The notes under the pieces: generated by a model
Seen by the model: the letters and a program-made list of their open reading frames with translations, nothing else
Database searches by the model: none
Told to the model about the DNA's origin: nothing
Part shown: piece after piece, positions 24,120 through 36,700 of the stretch
Layout: each line of letters starts with the position of its first letter
Numbering within the stretch: position 1 is the first letter of the stretch
Assembly (NCBI GenBank): GCA_023079485.1
Contig: CM041086.1
Location: 11,292,401 to 11,356,400 of the forward strand
Source: Archilochus colubris
Lineage: Eukaryota; Chordata; Aves; Apodiformes; Trochilidae
DNA: 64,000 bases
Direction of reading: 5' to 3'
Position numbers and translations under genes: made by a program

Positions 24120-25680
24120 TCGTGGGTCCTTCAAGAGCTGGCCAGTCTCCTGGAGAACCCCATGGAGATGTTGAAAGGGAAAATTCAGCATAATCTCATG
24201 AATTAGACACCCCAGCCCCATGTGCAGAGCATTGGGGAACCTGGAAACCTAGGAAAGGAATCAGAGCTGGTGTAAACGCGGCTGAATTTTCAGAGTGAGT
24301 GTGAATTGTTTTCTGAACATTATTAAATGTTTAAGACAAGAAAAGGGCCGTGAGTGAGATGAACAGGACTTGGCTGTTGCAACTCCTCTGGGTTGCCAGG
24401 AAGTGCCTGTTTGTGGAGAGTGAAATTTCTGAGAGGAGAGGATCCAAGTTAATGAATCACCTCATTTACTGTGGCTGGGGTTGGGAATTGCCATGGTGGT
24501 TGATCTCAGCATTTTGAAACCCAACAGGTTTGTGTTTCATCTCCTTCTTTTACCTACTGATGGCAGGAAAGTGCTTTACTTCTTTTTAATTTCATTTCGA
24601 AATGATTTGTGCCTATAGATTTCAGTTGATGGAAACAGATTTTTTGGGGGGAGATGGCAGCTTGCAAGAAATGTTGGTGCTTTGTTGGTGCCCCATGGCC
24701 TGGGGTAATTTCTAATTTTGTTTTTTGTTTTTTGTTTTAAATCCTGAAAATTCACCCTGGGTGGATAACTCTGAGACATTCTCAATGCAGTCAGATCACA
24801 CATTTGGTTGACAGCAGTGAAAAGCAAAGCCTGCATGCAATCCATGCCTTCTGCTCATGTTCTAGAATATTTTTTTTAAATAACAATAAAGCCCAGCTGT
24901 GATGAAGCATCTCTTCACCCCAAAATAAGCTGGTACAGGGGCTCATGGTGGTTCCTAACAGCTAAAATGATGCACCTTGATTCTAGGCTTAATTTGACTG
25001 CTGAATGTCATTTTTTTAATTTTTTTTTTTTTTTCTGATAAGTTAAAAATGCCTTATCAGGAGCCTCAGAGTTATATGAATTCTCATGACTGAGGATTGA
25101 CTCATCCCTTAAGTCAGTCTTTGATGGACTAAATAGGTCAGGCTTCCTTAACATTGTATCATCAAGCATGTTACAGATCTTATATGATTTTTGTAGAATT
25201 TTTTTAGCCTATTCCTGGTTTATCCATTTTAAAATTATTATTGTTATACATTCTAAAGTTTGAAGATGAGTCTAAGTCTGCAAACATCTGATTCCTACTC
25301 ATCCCCCAGGCTCCTGAGACTCACTGAGAAATAGCAAGTTTTAAAATAATAAAGAATTGGACCCTGAGATTTCTGTGCAAACTTAAACACTGGATCCATT
25401 CCTTCTGCAAGTATATAATATATATAAATATATTTATTTAAGTTTTTAAATGCTGGGGTGGGGAGAAACAAGATGTTGGTGAGTCTGCACCAGCCAGCAC
25501 CCAGGTCCTGCTCTGGTGGCTTATTTTTTAGGTAAAACCCAGAAAAAGTCATTATCTAATTCCCCAAGGATTGTAAAAAATCCCAGTTTTGGAGGGAATG
25601 TGACCTGATACTGCAAACATTTGGTGTGAAATCCTCTCTGAACCCAATCTGCTCCCCATGAATGTTCTGCAGTGACTGAG
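24120..25680. other. noncoding spacer between the inverted repeat copies
   Basis: AT-rich unique DNA. It holds a (T6G)n-like run at 24719-24739, a T-rich run at about 25014-25034 and an AT-rich TATA stretch near 25411-25440. No gene is seen. Confidence 0.4.
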
Positions 25681-25686
25681 CTGGTA

Positions 25687-25808
25687 CTCACCTGATGCAC
25701 TGAGAATTTAAATGGAAGAACAAAAAGAAACTGAAATTGCCTTAGGGATTGAGGTCAGGTGAAGGTTAATCAAAGGAAATGACAGTAAAATGGCTTTCAT
25801 GGCTCTTG
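25687..25808 (-). repeat. unclassified interspersed repeat, copy B (inverted)
   Basis: This is the reverse-complement partner of the repeat at 24007-24118. The 47-base core at 25740-25786 differs from copy A at 3 positions. Outside the core, similarity drops but the CAGGTGAG-type end and the CAAGAGCCATG-type end are both recognisable, so the shared unit is about 110-120 bases. The distance between copies is about 1.6 kb. Confidence 0.6.
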
Positions 25809-26310
25809 GTGCATTTTTAATCATTCCTCTCTTGGAAAAGGCACAAAAGATGCACAACTTTTTTTTCTTTTTTTTTTTTTTTTACCACCCCATTTAGTTA
25901 GGGATGAGTTTTATTTTTGTCTTGCTTATTTTAAGATAGCTTTTCTTTCAGATTTCTCCTGTAGATTTAGCTCCTGAAAACTCGCATTGCAGTGCCTGAA
26001 AAATGTGTGTGGGAAATGGAGAATGTGCGTGTGGGGGGAAGAAGAATGTTAAGAAAAGGGAGTAATTTTCCCCAGAATATCTCTCATTTTAGCTTCTCTT
26101 TCTAACGTGATGGATTTTGAAGGATTTCTAGAAGTCATGAGGGTAGGGAATAAATACTCAGTAAAGCTAAATATTCATGTTATTACAGGCTAAATGAAGT
26201 CCCTGAACTCAGCTGCTGGAAACAAGAATCGTTTCTTGTGGACACTCCTAATCTCCTAGTAATTACTCTGGTTTTATGTATAGTTTTGTGTACTAAAATA
26301 AAAATATTTT

Positions 26311-26364
26311 AGAATAATCATGATTACAACAAAATTTAGAACAATCAGGATTACAACAAAATTC
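26311..26364 (+). repeat. 27-bp tandem duplication
   Basis: Two adjacent 27-base units share the string ATTACAACAAAATT and differ at a few bases. It is a local duplication without wider structure. Confidence 0.75.
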
Positions 26365-26590
26365 AGAAGTCAGCTCTCAGTTTGTGGGCTGTCAGTGATA
26401 TCCTGATTTTCTGGATGTGAAAAGACCCCACTTGGGAACCTTTATTTTCCAAGTGTGGAGCTGTCACCCTGTGCTGGTCACCTTAGATAACTTCAGCATA
26501 ACTCCAACAGGAAAAGGAAGAACTTTATGTAAGTTATAGCTGCCTGGGGCAACTTTTAAAAAATGTGAGCAATGTATTTTGCTTTTTTTT

Positions 26591-26607
26591 ATTATTATTA
26601 TTATTAT
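26591..26607 (+). repeat. (ATT)n microsatellite
   Basis: Between five and six ATT units follow a T run. Confidence 0.85.
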
Positions 26608-27844
26608 TTTTAGGTCTGCTTATAAAGCTCCCTTCCCCCCCTCCTAATACAGAGAATCCTAAAGGGTACATAGGAAACCCCAACAGGTAATGTGGCCATA
26701 GCAAATGTCTTCTCCCAGCTCTAAATCATAAGGTAGGAAGGGTTATGAATTGAGGACCTTCAGCTCAGGTGTCACCAAAGCCTTCAGAAGGGAATGAATA
26801 GCTTAAAAAAACCCCAAAATATCCCTGCAGCCCCATGCTGTATTATCACCACAAAAGAGATGCTTTGTGCATCCATTTTCCCTACATCTCGGGCAGGGAA
26901 AAAAAGCCAAAAGCCTCCCATAATCTGGAAGTAATTTCTCTGTGTATTGTGTTGCTGTTGATGGCTGTGATGGGTGCTGCTCATGTGGCACTTTTCTGCC
27001 AGGTCCCTCATGCCACATGGATGCCAGATGGGCCACTTGCCAGGGAGCTGGGGGAGGAGGGACAGTCCCCTCCACCCTGTAAATGCTGCTGAGAAACAGG
27101 ACAAGTCAGAGAACTGGGTCAAAATGAGGGGGAAAAAAAAAAAAAAATGTCTGTGATGTCTTTGGGTGGAGGTTGAGTGGAGTTTACTCCTCCAAGCCCA
27201 GGGTTCTGCTTGGAAGAGAACCCAACAAGTGGCTCTGCCACAAAGGTTGGTGAGGAACAGGAATATTTTCATGTTTACAGGCTCTGGGTGTGATTTTATG
27301 ATGCTGTAACAATGTCAATGTTGTGTTTATTGAGGGCATTTTTCAAAGGTCCTCAGCATCAGCCCACTCCCAACCTCCCTGTCTTGTAAAACTTCTCTAT
27401 TAGGAACAGAAATACAAATAATTTTGGGAGTGTCTGTGGCAAAACAGGAGTATCTGCTTCAGGAAAAAAAGGGTAAAATGTGAGAGAGATCTTTTAAAAT
27501 GAGAACTGAGGTCCTGAGTTGAAGACAGCATTAACTGCTGACAACTGGAAAGCTGTTGGGATGGGAGAATATGATTATTGTTCATAAACAACAATAGAAC
27601 CTCAGAATTTTTCTGAAATAACTACCAAAGAACATTAGCCAAATCATATATCTGCTTTTAAAGGATTCAGTAAAAATATTCGGACTATTATAAGCCTGCA
27701 TACCTAAATTATTCCAAATGCAGGAAGCATTCAGTTGGTTTGAGCAGTTTTATTCAAACCATTCAGACAGCTTCCAAAACACAGTCACTTTCTTTAAAGG
27801 TTTCTTTTTAAAAGTGGCTGAATTTTCTCTAGTTTTTTTTTTTC

Positions 27845-27885
27845 AAAAAATAAAAAAAAAAAGAAAAGAAAAAGAAAAAGAAAAA
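27845..27885 (+). repeat. A-rich tract with (AAAAAG)n
   Basis: An A run passes into AAAAG/AAAAAG units. On the minus strand this gives the phenylalanine-rich frame seen there. A retroposon tail is possible, but no body is recognised. Confidence 0.8.
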
Positions 27886-28370
27886 GTTGACTGGAAAAAA
27901 TACCAAGTTTATTGGCAGAAACTGAGGCTGCAGTGACATCTCCCAGATGCACATCCAAAGGGTGTGAGAACCATGGGGATCATCCCTCCTTCTCCCACCC
28001 ATGGATCCCATCCCAGATCAGGGCTGCTCTGAGGACAAGAGCTGTTCATCTGGATAAACATGGGAAAAAGGATGGAGGAGCAGCCATAACTGATGCCCTT
28101 GAATTTCTCTGGTTTTGGAGAGAAACCTCTGTGAGCATTCTAGGGTGATTTGTTGGTTTCTGGTGGAATTATACTAAACATTAAACTTCTGATAAAATTA
28201 CCTCCTGCTGGGTGACCAGGCTGTCACCTGAGCATCTAAAGCAGGTTCCTTGAGGGTGCAGAACCAAGGAAGTTCATTTTTGTTTTTTTCTGTCGTAAAT
28301 CCTCAGTATAACCAACATTTGAGAAAGATAAGAGTCAAAGTCCATGAGAAGATTTCCAAGTGTTGTTTTT

Positions 28371-28501
28371 AGGATTGGAATGGACCCTAAAGGTCACCTA
28401 GTTCCAACCTGGGCTTGTGGGAGGTGTTCCTGCCCATGGCAGGTGGGGTGGAACAGTATGATTTTAGTGTCCTTTCCAACCCCAACTGGTTTGTGATTTT
28501 T
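28371..28501. mobile_element. CR1 LINE 3' end, folded-back double fragment
   Basis: Bases 28371-28409 read as the antisense of the avian CR1 3' end (GGTCACCTAGTTCCAACC). They are followed at once by a sense CR1 3' end, 28410-28501 (GGGAGGTGTTCCTGCCCATG, then TCCTTTCCAACCCCAACTGG). CR1 is the dominant LINE of birds and is usually 5'-truncated, so a fragment ending at the 3' terminus is normal. The head-to-head arrangement is not, and it makes an imperfect hairpin with arms of about 38 bases. It could come from an inverted insertion, or from two insertions followed by deletion. Confidence 0.7.
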
Positions 28502-28509
28502 ATCTGCAA

Positions 28510-31500
28510 ATGCACTCCAGAGCAGTTCCTGCCTTGCATCCTCTGCTGCAGGGAAATGGGCATCATCTGAGGGCATTGAAATGGTGACTTTCTGTCTGGG
28601 GTTAGAGATATGAGCCACGGCAAGAGCTGGCTGCAAGGAGATACCTTTGCATTCAGGGATGTTATTCTGCACCAGAGTCCTCAGGAATTCAGGAGCTGTG
28701 GCTGCTTGGGCAGCCTTGGAGTGGCTTTGGACAATTTGCTGTGGCCACCTGTGGTTATTAGTTTAGAAAATATGTCACTATTTTACTCTGGCATCTGTTC
28801 AAAGTACTAATTCTGTGGATCAGTGTCTTTCAGATGAAGAAAGTGAAATGCTTTCTTGCCCCTGGTGTCTGAGTAAATTGATACCAAATACTCTAATGAA
28901 AAGACAACTCTTGTCAGCCCAGGCGAGCAACAAGAAAATCCGGGACAGGAGGTAACTTCATGATGGATTCTACATCCTCAGGGACTTTTTGGGCTCTGAG
29001 GATTAATTTTCTATTACATCCACGTGCAGAGCTTTGCTTAAATACACTTCCACTAACAACTTAATACTTTTTTTTTTTTTTTCAATTAAATATCATAAAA
29101 TGTAACGAATTTTGTTATTCTGCCACTTCGAGGCCAACGCTTCCATCGCTATGACTGTTGTCCCCATCTTTTACTTTTCCTGAAACAAAGCATTTTGTTG
29201 CTGCCCCTGCAGAGGGGAAAAAACCCCCACAATCCTGGGAAGTGTATTTCTGCAGTGGTTTGTTAGGGAATCCTCATTTTCATGACAGCAGACTTGGTAG
29301 AATAGGCCTTATGGGCTGGAAAAGCCTTCACCAGAAGTGCCTCTTGTTATTTTGGTTCAGTTGGCTGAGTTTTTTATTTTTTATTTATTTCATACATTTA
29401 TTATATTTATTTTATTGTAGGCATTTATATAATATTTGTTTTATTGTATGTATTTCATGTTTAGTAACACTAAGAATTCACACAAAAAACCCCAAAACAG
29501 CCCAGGACATTTTAACTTTCCAGAACATCCACACACTGAGCTATAACAGGAGCCAGAGCAAGAGTTCCCTTCAACAACCTTGTGATGCACATAAAAATGG
29601 ATCATTCAAGGTCTGGCAGCACAGGAGCCAATGTTATTTATGAATAAATTGGGTTTGGGTACCAATGGGTTAAACTTGTAGTAGTTCAAATAATTTGGAG
29701 CTCTCCATCCAGAGGGTGGAGGCTTGGGGAGGGAAAAATAAATAGCATAAGATATCTGAAAACTATTTGGGCATTAAGTCTAAAGTGTCTGTGAGGCTGA
29801 TGGATCAGGGAGATGGATCAGTGTTGCCAGTCACTGCTGGGAGAACAACACTCTAGAGGGCTTCTATGCCCAGGGACTTATTGAACAATTTGGATTTTGC
29901 TGGCAGCAATGAGGAAAAGATGGAGTGAGTTTCTCTTTTCTTTGAGAAATGTGTTGGGTTTTTTTTGTTCTTTTGTTTTGTTTTTTTTTTAAATGATTTT
30001 ATAGCAACCTGTATTTCTCAGTCCACAACACTAGGAACTGAGAAGTTAGAGACAATGTCTGTAGAAGGGGCTGGGCAGGTCTGGAGGTGCCATGGGAGAG
30101 CTTGCAGTTCCTCAGGATGGAGCAGAGATTCCTTGTGCAGATGGAGGGGATGGGATGAGCTCGATGGAACTGTTGGTATCCACTGGAAAATCCATTTCCA
30201 GCACGTTTTCTCTCTCCTTCACTGAGGAAAGCAGGTGAAATCCTTTCTGAGGTGATGCCCATAAGCAGCAGCAGCACCTGTCAGTGTTCAGACCCTGAAC
30301 TGCTCCGAGTTCATCCTCGCTTTCTTCTGCCTCCTCATTTTATAAAATAAAATGGGAAGGAAAGCACGGTCACCAAACCTGCTTTTTGCCTCTGTTCTGG
30401 CCTTCAGGACAGAACTACCTGACAATTAATATTTGTGTATTCCCTGTGAAATATCTGACCTTTGGGGAGCTGACAGGGCTCTAATATCAGCCTTTGTATG
30501 CTCTCCTGGCTTTTAAACTCCCCCTTCCTAGTGGATGTAAGTTCAGTGGCTACAGATCTGAAACTTGATTTCCTCAGTATAGCTGCATTAGCATTCAGCT
30601 GTGGGTATGTAAGATAATAGTATTAAAAGCAACCTTCCATCCTGTTGTCATGGATGCAGCACAGCCCAATCCTGGGAGCCCTCTCCCACCAGTCTTTGTA
30701 CAATCTCATTTTTATCTCCAAATTTTAATTTCATTTTCCCAGAAATTCTGTAAGGGTCTCGTAAAAGGTTTTATTTTCTGTTTTAAGCATTAAAAAAAAA
30801 CCAACCCAAACAACTAAGAATTGAGCAGCTCGTGTTCTTTGTCCACTGCTCTTTTTTTAATTTTTTTTCTGCATTCCAAGTATCTGTCAGTATTAGTTAT
30901 GAGACTGTGTGAAATAAGTAGCCATGAAAGATGCCTCCTTTTATGACAGAATAAGTGGTTTCATGAATTTTAAAGGACCACATTTGTATTTTCTGTTCCT
31001 GAACTACACGGGCTACTCACAAATATGACAGAAGATAATTGTTTGAGGAATTATGATGCCTTTCAAGATTTTGCAGGATATTACTATTTTCATAATCTTT
31101 CATTTATCAGGTTATGGGGCTTATTTATTTATGGGTATAATTTGGAAATTAAAGTACTCCCATTCTGTCAGCAGAGGTGCAGGTTTTCTCCTCACAGCTC
31201 CTACTCCTCTTAGCAAAAATAATGAATGTACTAATTTTTTTGTCAGCTGCCCAAGAAATGTGTCAGCATAGGAGGGGATCCAGGTGTGATTCAGGGCCAT
31301 GTGAGTCAGGATGGAGCAGTGCCTGGGGATGGCAGGAGAGGTGAATTCAATCTAGAACTGTGCCACTGGGCAGTGCGCTTGATGAAGATTTAAATGAATG
31401 CATCCTGAGCACCGACTTTAATGGGGAGTTTGTTCCACTGAGTAAAGGTTTTGAGGCTTTAATTAGCTAAGGAAATCTTTTTTTTTTTTTTTGGTTGTGA

Positions 31501-31860
31501 TTGGAGGGATAAATACTGAGTTGGTGAGGATTTTCATTCCCTGTCTGAAGCCAATGGAGCAGTTCTCATTTCTAACTCCATACCTGGCTTCTTGTTATAA
31601 AATAACCCACTTCCAGGCTGCTCTCTGAGTGGTACAGTCACCTTTTATTGGGAAGCTGCTTGACTTGATTTAAAAAAAATTAATCACAATCAGTGGTAAA
31701 ACCCCTGGGCTAATAAATTTAGTGTCAGGAGTCATTTTCATTTGGTTGGGAGTCTTGAAACCTCTGACTGCCTCCTGTTTGCTGGAGAACGTGGTGATGT
31801 ATCTGCCATGCTTTCATATTTAGCATATAGTTGTCTTTTTAAAGACTGAGAGGAAGCAAA
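28510..31860. other. noncoding stretch
   Basis: No recognisable exon or repeat family. T runs occur near 29070 and 31471, and AT-rich TTTAT repeats lie at about 29371-29445. A small CpG-bearing unique patch lies at 29100-29165. The frame of 161 codons at 29158-29643 has no domain. Confidence 0.4.
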
Positions 31861-31861
31861 T

Positions 31862-31925
31862 CTCTATGAAGCATCTCTGTATCTATATGAAACATCTCTG
31901 TATCTATATGAAGGATCTTTTAAAG
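31862..31925 (+). repeat. 21-bp tandem repeat, about three copies
   Basis: Units of 21 bases built on CATCTCTGTATCTATATGAA occur at 31872 and 31893. They are flanked by partial units on both sides. Confidence 0.75.
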
Positions 31926-31929
31926 ACTA

Positions 31930-34380
31930 AATGAAGTGTCTCTATACCCTTTTCTCTTTTAGCCATGGTGGGTTTGTATTTTTTTTCTTGGTGATGATAT
32001 CGTACTTCCCATCCTGTGATAACTGTAGAGCAGGATTTTCTTTTAAGGTAAAAAAAATAATAATAATCCAAATATCTGTATTTATTAAATATCTTTATTT
32101 ATTAAACTTGTTGACAACATCTGAATTTTGTGGCTGAAAAGCTCCTCTCAAAATTCTGTGCACACCCATAATTAAACTGCTTGGAAGGTGCAGTCAGGAA
32201 ACCAGGCACCCACATTATGGAGTGAGAATTAAAGAGGCAAAACATCAGAGTGTCTACTGTATGTGCCTGCTGTTAGACACTCAAGCATGGAGAACAGGAT
32301 ACACCTCTATGGATGGATGGCTTTCCTTATTAAAAAAACACAGTAGGATGCACAGTAGGGGAACACACTAAAACAAGGCTTTGTAGTAATTTCCTTGAAA
32401 GAAATTTCCCAAGATAGCAACTTGAAAAGCTTTTAATCTTATGAGCAGCTATCTGGTGAGTTTTACTATAGGTGGTAGAAAAAAAAAAAAGACCAAGAGT
32501 TTACAGCCAAGCTGGTAGAGCTGGTCCAAAGCCTCTTCCTTTCCATCCTTCTCAAGGAAAGGATTAGACTTCTCCTGCACCAAAATGAGGATCAATCAGA
32601 TAGATCCCTGCAAGTTGTGGCAGATTTCAAAACTTTAAATGCATGCAGCTCAAGTTAGAAAGTTCTGTTAGAGAACAGAAAACTCAGTCTCACCATTAGA
32701 AATACTTGAGCAATCATGCTGCCTTCTGTGATATCAAAGTGATGCATTAGGTCAAAAGTTTGATATTTGCAACCACTGTCACTTGTATTTTTGAGCTGAC
32801 ATTTTATTGTGGGGCTCTGAACAGTGTCCCTTTCTTCCTGGGAGGAGCACACAGTGTTTCCCAGAACCTCCTGAAGCATTATCCTACTCCACCCTGTCCT
32901 AGTGCCATCGAGTCCAGGTGACTCTTAAACTTCAAAAGAGAAATAAAAAAAAAATTAAATTATAACCTGCAAAATTTCCCCTGCAGATACTCTGGAAGGC
33001 TGTTGGGTGTCATGGTCACCTGCTGACCCCAAGAGCAGCCTCCTTGCTCTGCCTGTCCATCTCTCTGAAATCTTGCAGATTTTTCAACCATTCCCTCCCC
33101 TCTTTTGGTTTTCTGATGGTGGCCCCAGAACTTTGGTCCCAGGAGCTCTCCTGCCAGGTAGCAGCACCCACGTGTGTGAGCATGGGTGGTGAACTCTGAA
33201 CATCTTGTACCTATCTTGTGGCAGCCCCGACGAGCTGAGAACAGGGCAGGAACATGTCTGATAATGTGTTTCACATTGAAATAATTAAAGAGAATTGTTG
33301 CTGGAGGGAAATGTGCCTTTAAAAATTAACCCTGACATCTCTCTGACAATTTGGCTTATTGCAGGAGACTTTTTTTTTAAAAATCTTTTTTTTTTTTTCC
33401 TTTTTTTCCTACCAGCTCTACTCAACTTGCTGTGCATTTTTCAGCACCTTAGAAAAATGCAGAGCCTTTGAAAACTCCCTTCTATGAGTTGCCTGTATTT
33501 ACATGAGCAATGCCATCCATTTTCCACTGAACTACTCCTAGGACTGACATTTCAAGGCTGGGGTCTGCAGTAAATGACACATTCTGCTGTGCCCTGGAGC
33601 CTGTGTTAGTTATTACTGTTTGAATCTCTCTCTTGATTGCAGATATTGTAGCATTCTATCACACAGGGTGCCAGAAATCTGAGCCTTGCTCCTCAAGCAG
33701 CTACAGGGCAGCTTGCTTTTTAATTTCTTAGGGTGAAACAAATCTTCAGCAATTGAAAATATTCCATAAAGCACTAAAAGTTTCAAAACATTTGTCTCAA
33801 TGCAGGTGGAACAAATGTAAATGCCTAGGAAAGTGAGATTATTTATTCTAGGATTCTAGATATGGCAACAACACTGGTAGCAACTTTTCTTTGGGGCTGA
33901 GGGGAAGTTAAATATCCAGACATGTATTTTTGTGCAGAAAGTTTGGGTTTGTTAAATCATGGCTATAGCAGTTGTTTAGTGATTCAAGAATTGTGCAGGT
34001 TTTTCAGAGGCAAATTGCAGTATTTTCCACTCTCCATCTGATGAAAATTTGTCAGTCCAGAGATAGGATATTTTGGGTTCCCCTCAGTTTGCTTGATTTT
34101 TTTTTTTTTTTAATTTTAAGCTGCATTTAGAGAGTGTACAAGGGTGTACAAGGTGGCAGGACTGGGTGCCTGATGCTTTTCATCCCTTTGATGCTGCTTG
34201 GAGTGCCTGGGCTGCGTGTGAAAATTGACAGGCAAATTTTCCTGCAGGTGCTGAAAAGTTTTTGGTGATTTTTTTTTTAAATTATATTTTTTCTTTTCTT
34301 TCTTTTTTTTTTTTTTCCCAGCAGCAAGCACATGCTTTCAATTTGTATTCTGCAGTTCTCAGGCTGCAGGGCAGATTCGA
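31930..34380. other. noncoding stretch, nothing specific
   Basis: Unique AT-leaning sequence. A and T runs occur near 32479, 33369-33400, 34098 and 34299-34316. No gene or clear mobile element is seen. Confidence 0.4.
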
Positions 34381-34394
34381 AATTAACATTATTT

Positions 34395-34460
34395 GCACCC
34401 ATTGGTGTAACCCTGGTGTAATCCCCCATTTGGTGTAACCCTGGTTTACACCAGTGGTGA
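34395..34460. repeat. short direct repeat, possible ancient repeat relic
   Basis: The string TTGGTGTAACCCTGGT appears twice about 35 bases apart and is followed by TTTACACCAGTGGTGAA. This resembles the 'TTTACACCAG' phrase of old amniote dispersed repeats. It could equally be a local duplication. Confidence 0.25.
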
Positions 34461-35024
34461 ATTAGCTAACAGGAGCCAACCCCCCCTCCTTTCCTTGCTC
34501 AAGAGGAAGAAATCCAACCCTATATTTCTTCTTCCACTGAACTTTTGACAATTGGACAATCTTGGGCACAATCCTCCAAGATGCTGAGTGCCCCCATGGG
34601 TGCTTCCATCAGGACAGCAGCTGGTTCACGAGGCTAAAATTTAAAACATGAAATACTGTAAAAACACTTCTGAAAAACATTTTTCTTGGCTTGGGAAAGA
34701 TTTTTACCCTTTTAACTAAAACAGCAACTCAAGAAAAATCTGCTAGTTGCTGTGCCATTTGCTGGCTGTACACAACACTGCTGGTGGGTTCTTCCTGGCT
34801 ATTAAAGGCTCATTAAAAAAAATTAAAGTCTCCCCAATTTACAATATTTTCCATTGAAATAGCATGTTAACACATTCCTTTAATCACTGTGTACCTGTCA
34901 AGGGAAAAAAGAATTTGTCTAGTATATGCATATATTAGAAATTAGATTATCAGATTTAATTTTATTTGGTTTATATTCAGGGCTTTTTTTTTTTTTTGCT
35001 TTTTTTTTTTTAAGGAATTCCTGC

Positions 35025-35225
35025 AGGGAAATGGTTAATCTATTTTTAACTAAAGCTTACTTTTGTAATCTATCCAGTGCTTAGAGTTCTGTCATTGATC
35101 TATGATTTATGTGATTTAAACCACCTCTTGGCTGTAACATTGGTTTCTCTCCAAGATGCTGAGCTGAATACTAATTACGAGATCAAATTTATGCTGTTGG
35201 GCTAAGCAGCTGAAGGAGCTTTCCA
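35025..35225. promoter_or_regulatory. weak candidate conserved noncoding element
   Basis: Unique sequence without low complexity that follows two T runs (34985-35013). It has several ATTA/TAAT cores, including TACTAATTACGAG near 35169. Texture alone supports this. Confidence 0.2.
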
Positions 35226-35229
35226 GGCA

Positions 35230-36640
35230 GGACTCCCTTCAACCATGCCACCAGCAAGCATTAGTGAAATATTCTGGGGGGGGAGAAGAGAGGGGGAAAA
35301 AAATCCTGGAGAAGGGGAAAAAAAAAATATTGCAGGAAAAGGAAGAGTCCTCTGCAAGCTTTATTTTTAGTCCTCTTGAAGAGGTGCACAGGGTGGATAT
35401 TCAGCCTGTGATCATGCACATGGTAACTGTTTTTCCAGCAGAATCTCACTAATTCACCCTAACGATTGGGAAACCCACTGAGAAAAAGCCAAATGGCAGG
35501 AGTGAGCAAACAAATAAATAAGATTGAGGATATTTTATTCCAAGATGGTGTTTTATGCCTTTATTTTGACAAGTATCATGTTGTCAGAATGATTTATGGG
35601 ATTTCAGAGCATACCAGTAAATGCACTGCAGTGTGGGCTCTTGCAGGAAGGAACTCTCAGTAACAATAGCTTTGCTTTACCTCTCCTTGAAGCATTTTGT
35701 GCTGGGAAATAAGCTGAGAGCACCAAGTTTGTATAAAACAAGGTCTTAAGCTTTCCTTTGGTAAGAATGAGTAATGCTCTTCCATTCACCTTGGCAGAAA
35801 AGGTTGGAGTGGCAGCAGTTTTCTTGGGTCCAGGTAGTAAAAACAAGTTCTAACACCTCTGAATCCCACATCCAGTTAGAATAAAACTGCAACTTTCTGG
35901 AGGAATTTTTTTGATTATAATCAGTTTTGAGACAACATGTATTCCAGTGCACCATTTGTGTTCCCTCTCTGTTGGTATAATGTCAAAGGGGTTCATCTTC
36001 ATGATGCTGAAATGTTTGTTTGTTTCCATTTTTCTTTACTTATAGCACAGTTTTATTGTATTCCTTGTTCTATACTTTGGTTTCTTTTGAAATATTTTTT
36101 AAAATATTAAAAAAAAAAATTTTTAAATTATGCTTCTCCTTAAGTTTAAAAGCTAGAAACAGAAAAACCTAAACAACAAACAGCAAGGTCAGATCTTGGG
36201 AGCCCTTTTAGTGGAAGTACCACACCAGGAGACCTTAGTGGATCTTTAGAGCCCTGCTTGGTTTTCACTGAGAATGGATGTAAGGATATAGTTTATAAAT
36301 AAGGGTTAGAGCTCTGTGACTTCTGTAAACCAGTAAGAATTAATAAAACCCAGGGCCAGCTATTTGATCAAACTGGGCAAACAAAGTGTATGTAAGTAGC
36401 CATAAAGTGGCTGCCACAATGAATGATGATGGATCCAAATTCATCTGGAGTTCTTTAGGAATCAAGTAATTTCTATATGGTACTTAATTGTGCCTGAAAC
36501 AGACTGGCACATTGGAGGCTGAATATTATGCTAAGAATGACAAGTATTTATGATTGGAAGGTCTCTGTGTTGGAATGATCAGTTTCTGGGTACCTTTTCT
36601 TAGTTCTTGAACCTTTGGACTTAAAGACCCATCCAGAGAT
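35230..36640. other. noncoding stretch, nothing specific
   Basis: A G/A-rich patch lies at 35275-35345 and an A/T run lies near 36095-36127. No gene is recognised. Confidence 0.4.
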
Positions 36641-36644
36641 TTTA

Positions 36645-36651
36645 TGTATAT

Positions 36652-36698
<47 letters not shown>
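36645..36698 (+). repeat. (TA)n microsatellite with TACATA interruptions
   Basis: Alternating TA broken twice by C near the 5' side, about 54 bases long. It is self-complementary and likely unstable in length. Confidence 0.9.
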
Positions 36699-36699
<1 letters not shown>

Positions 36700-36700
<1 letters not shown>

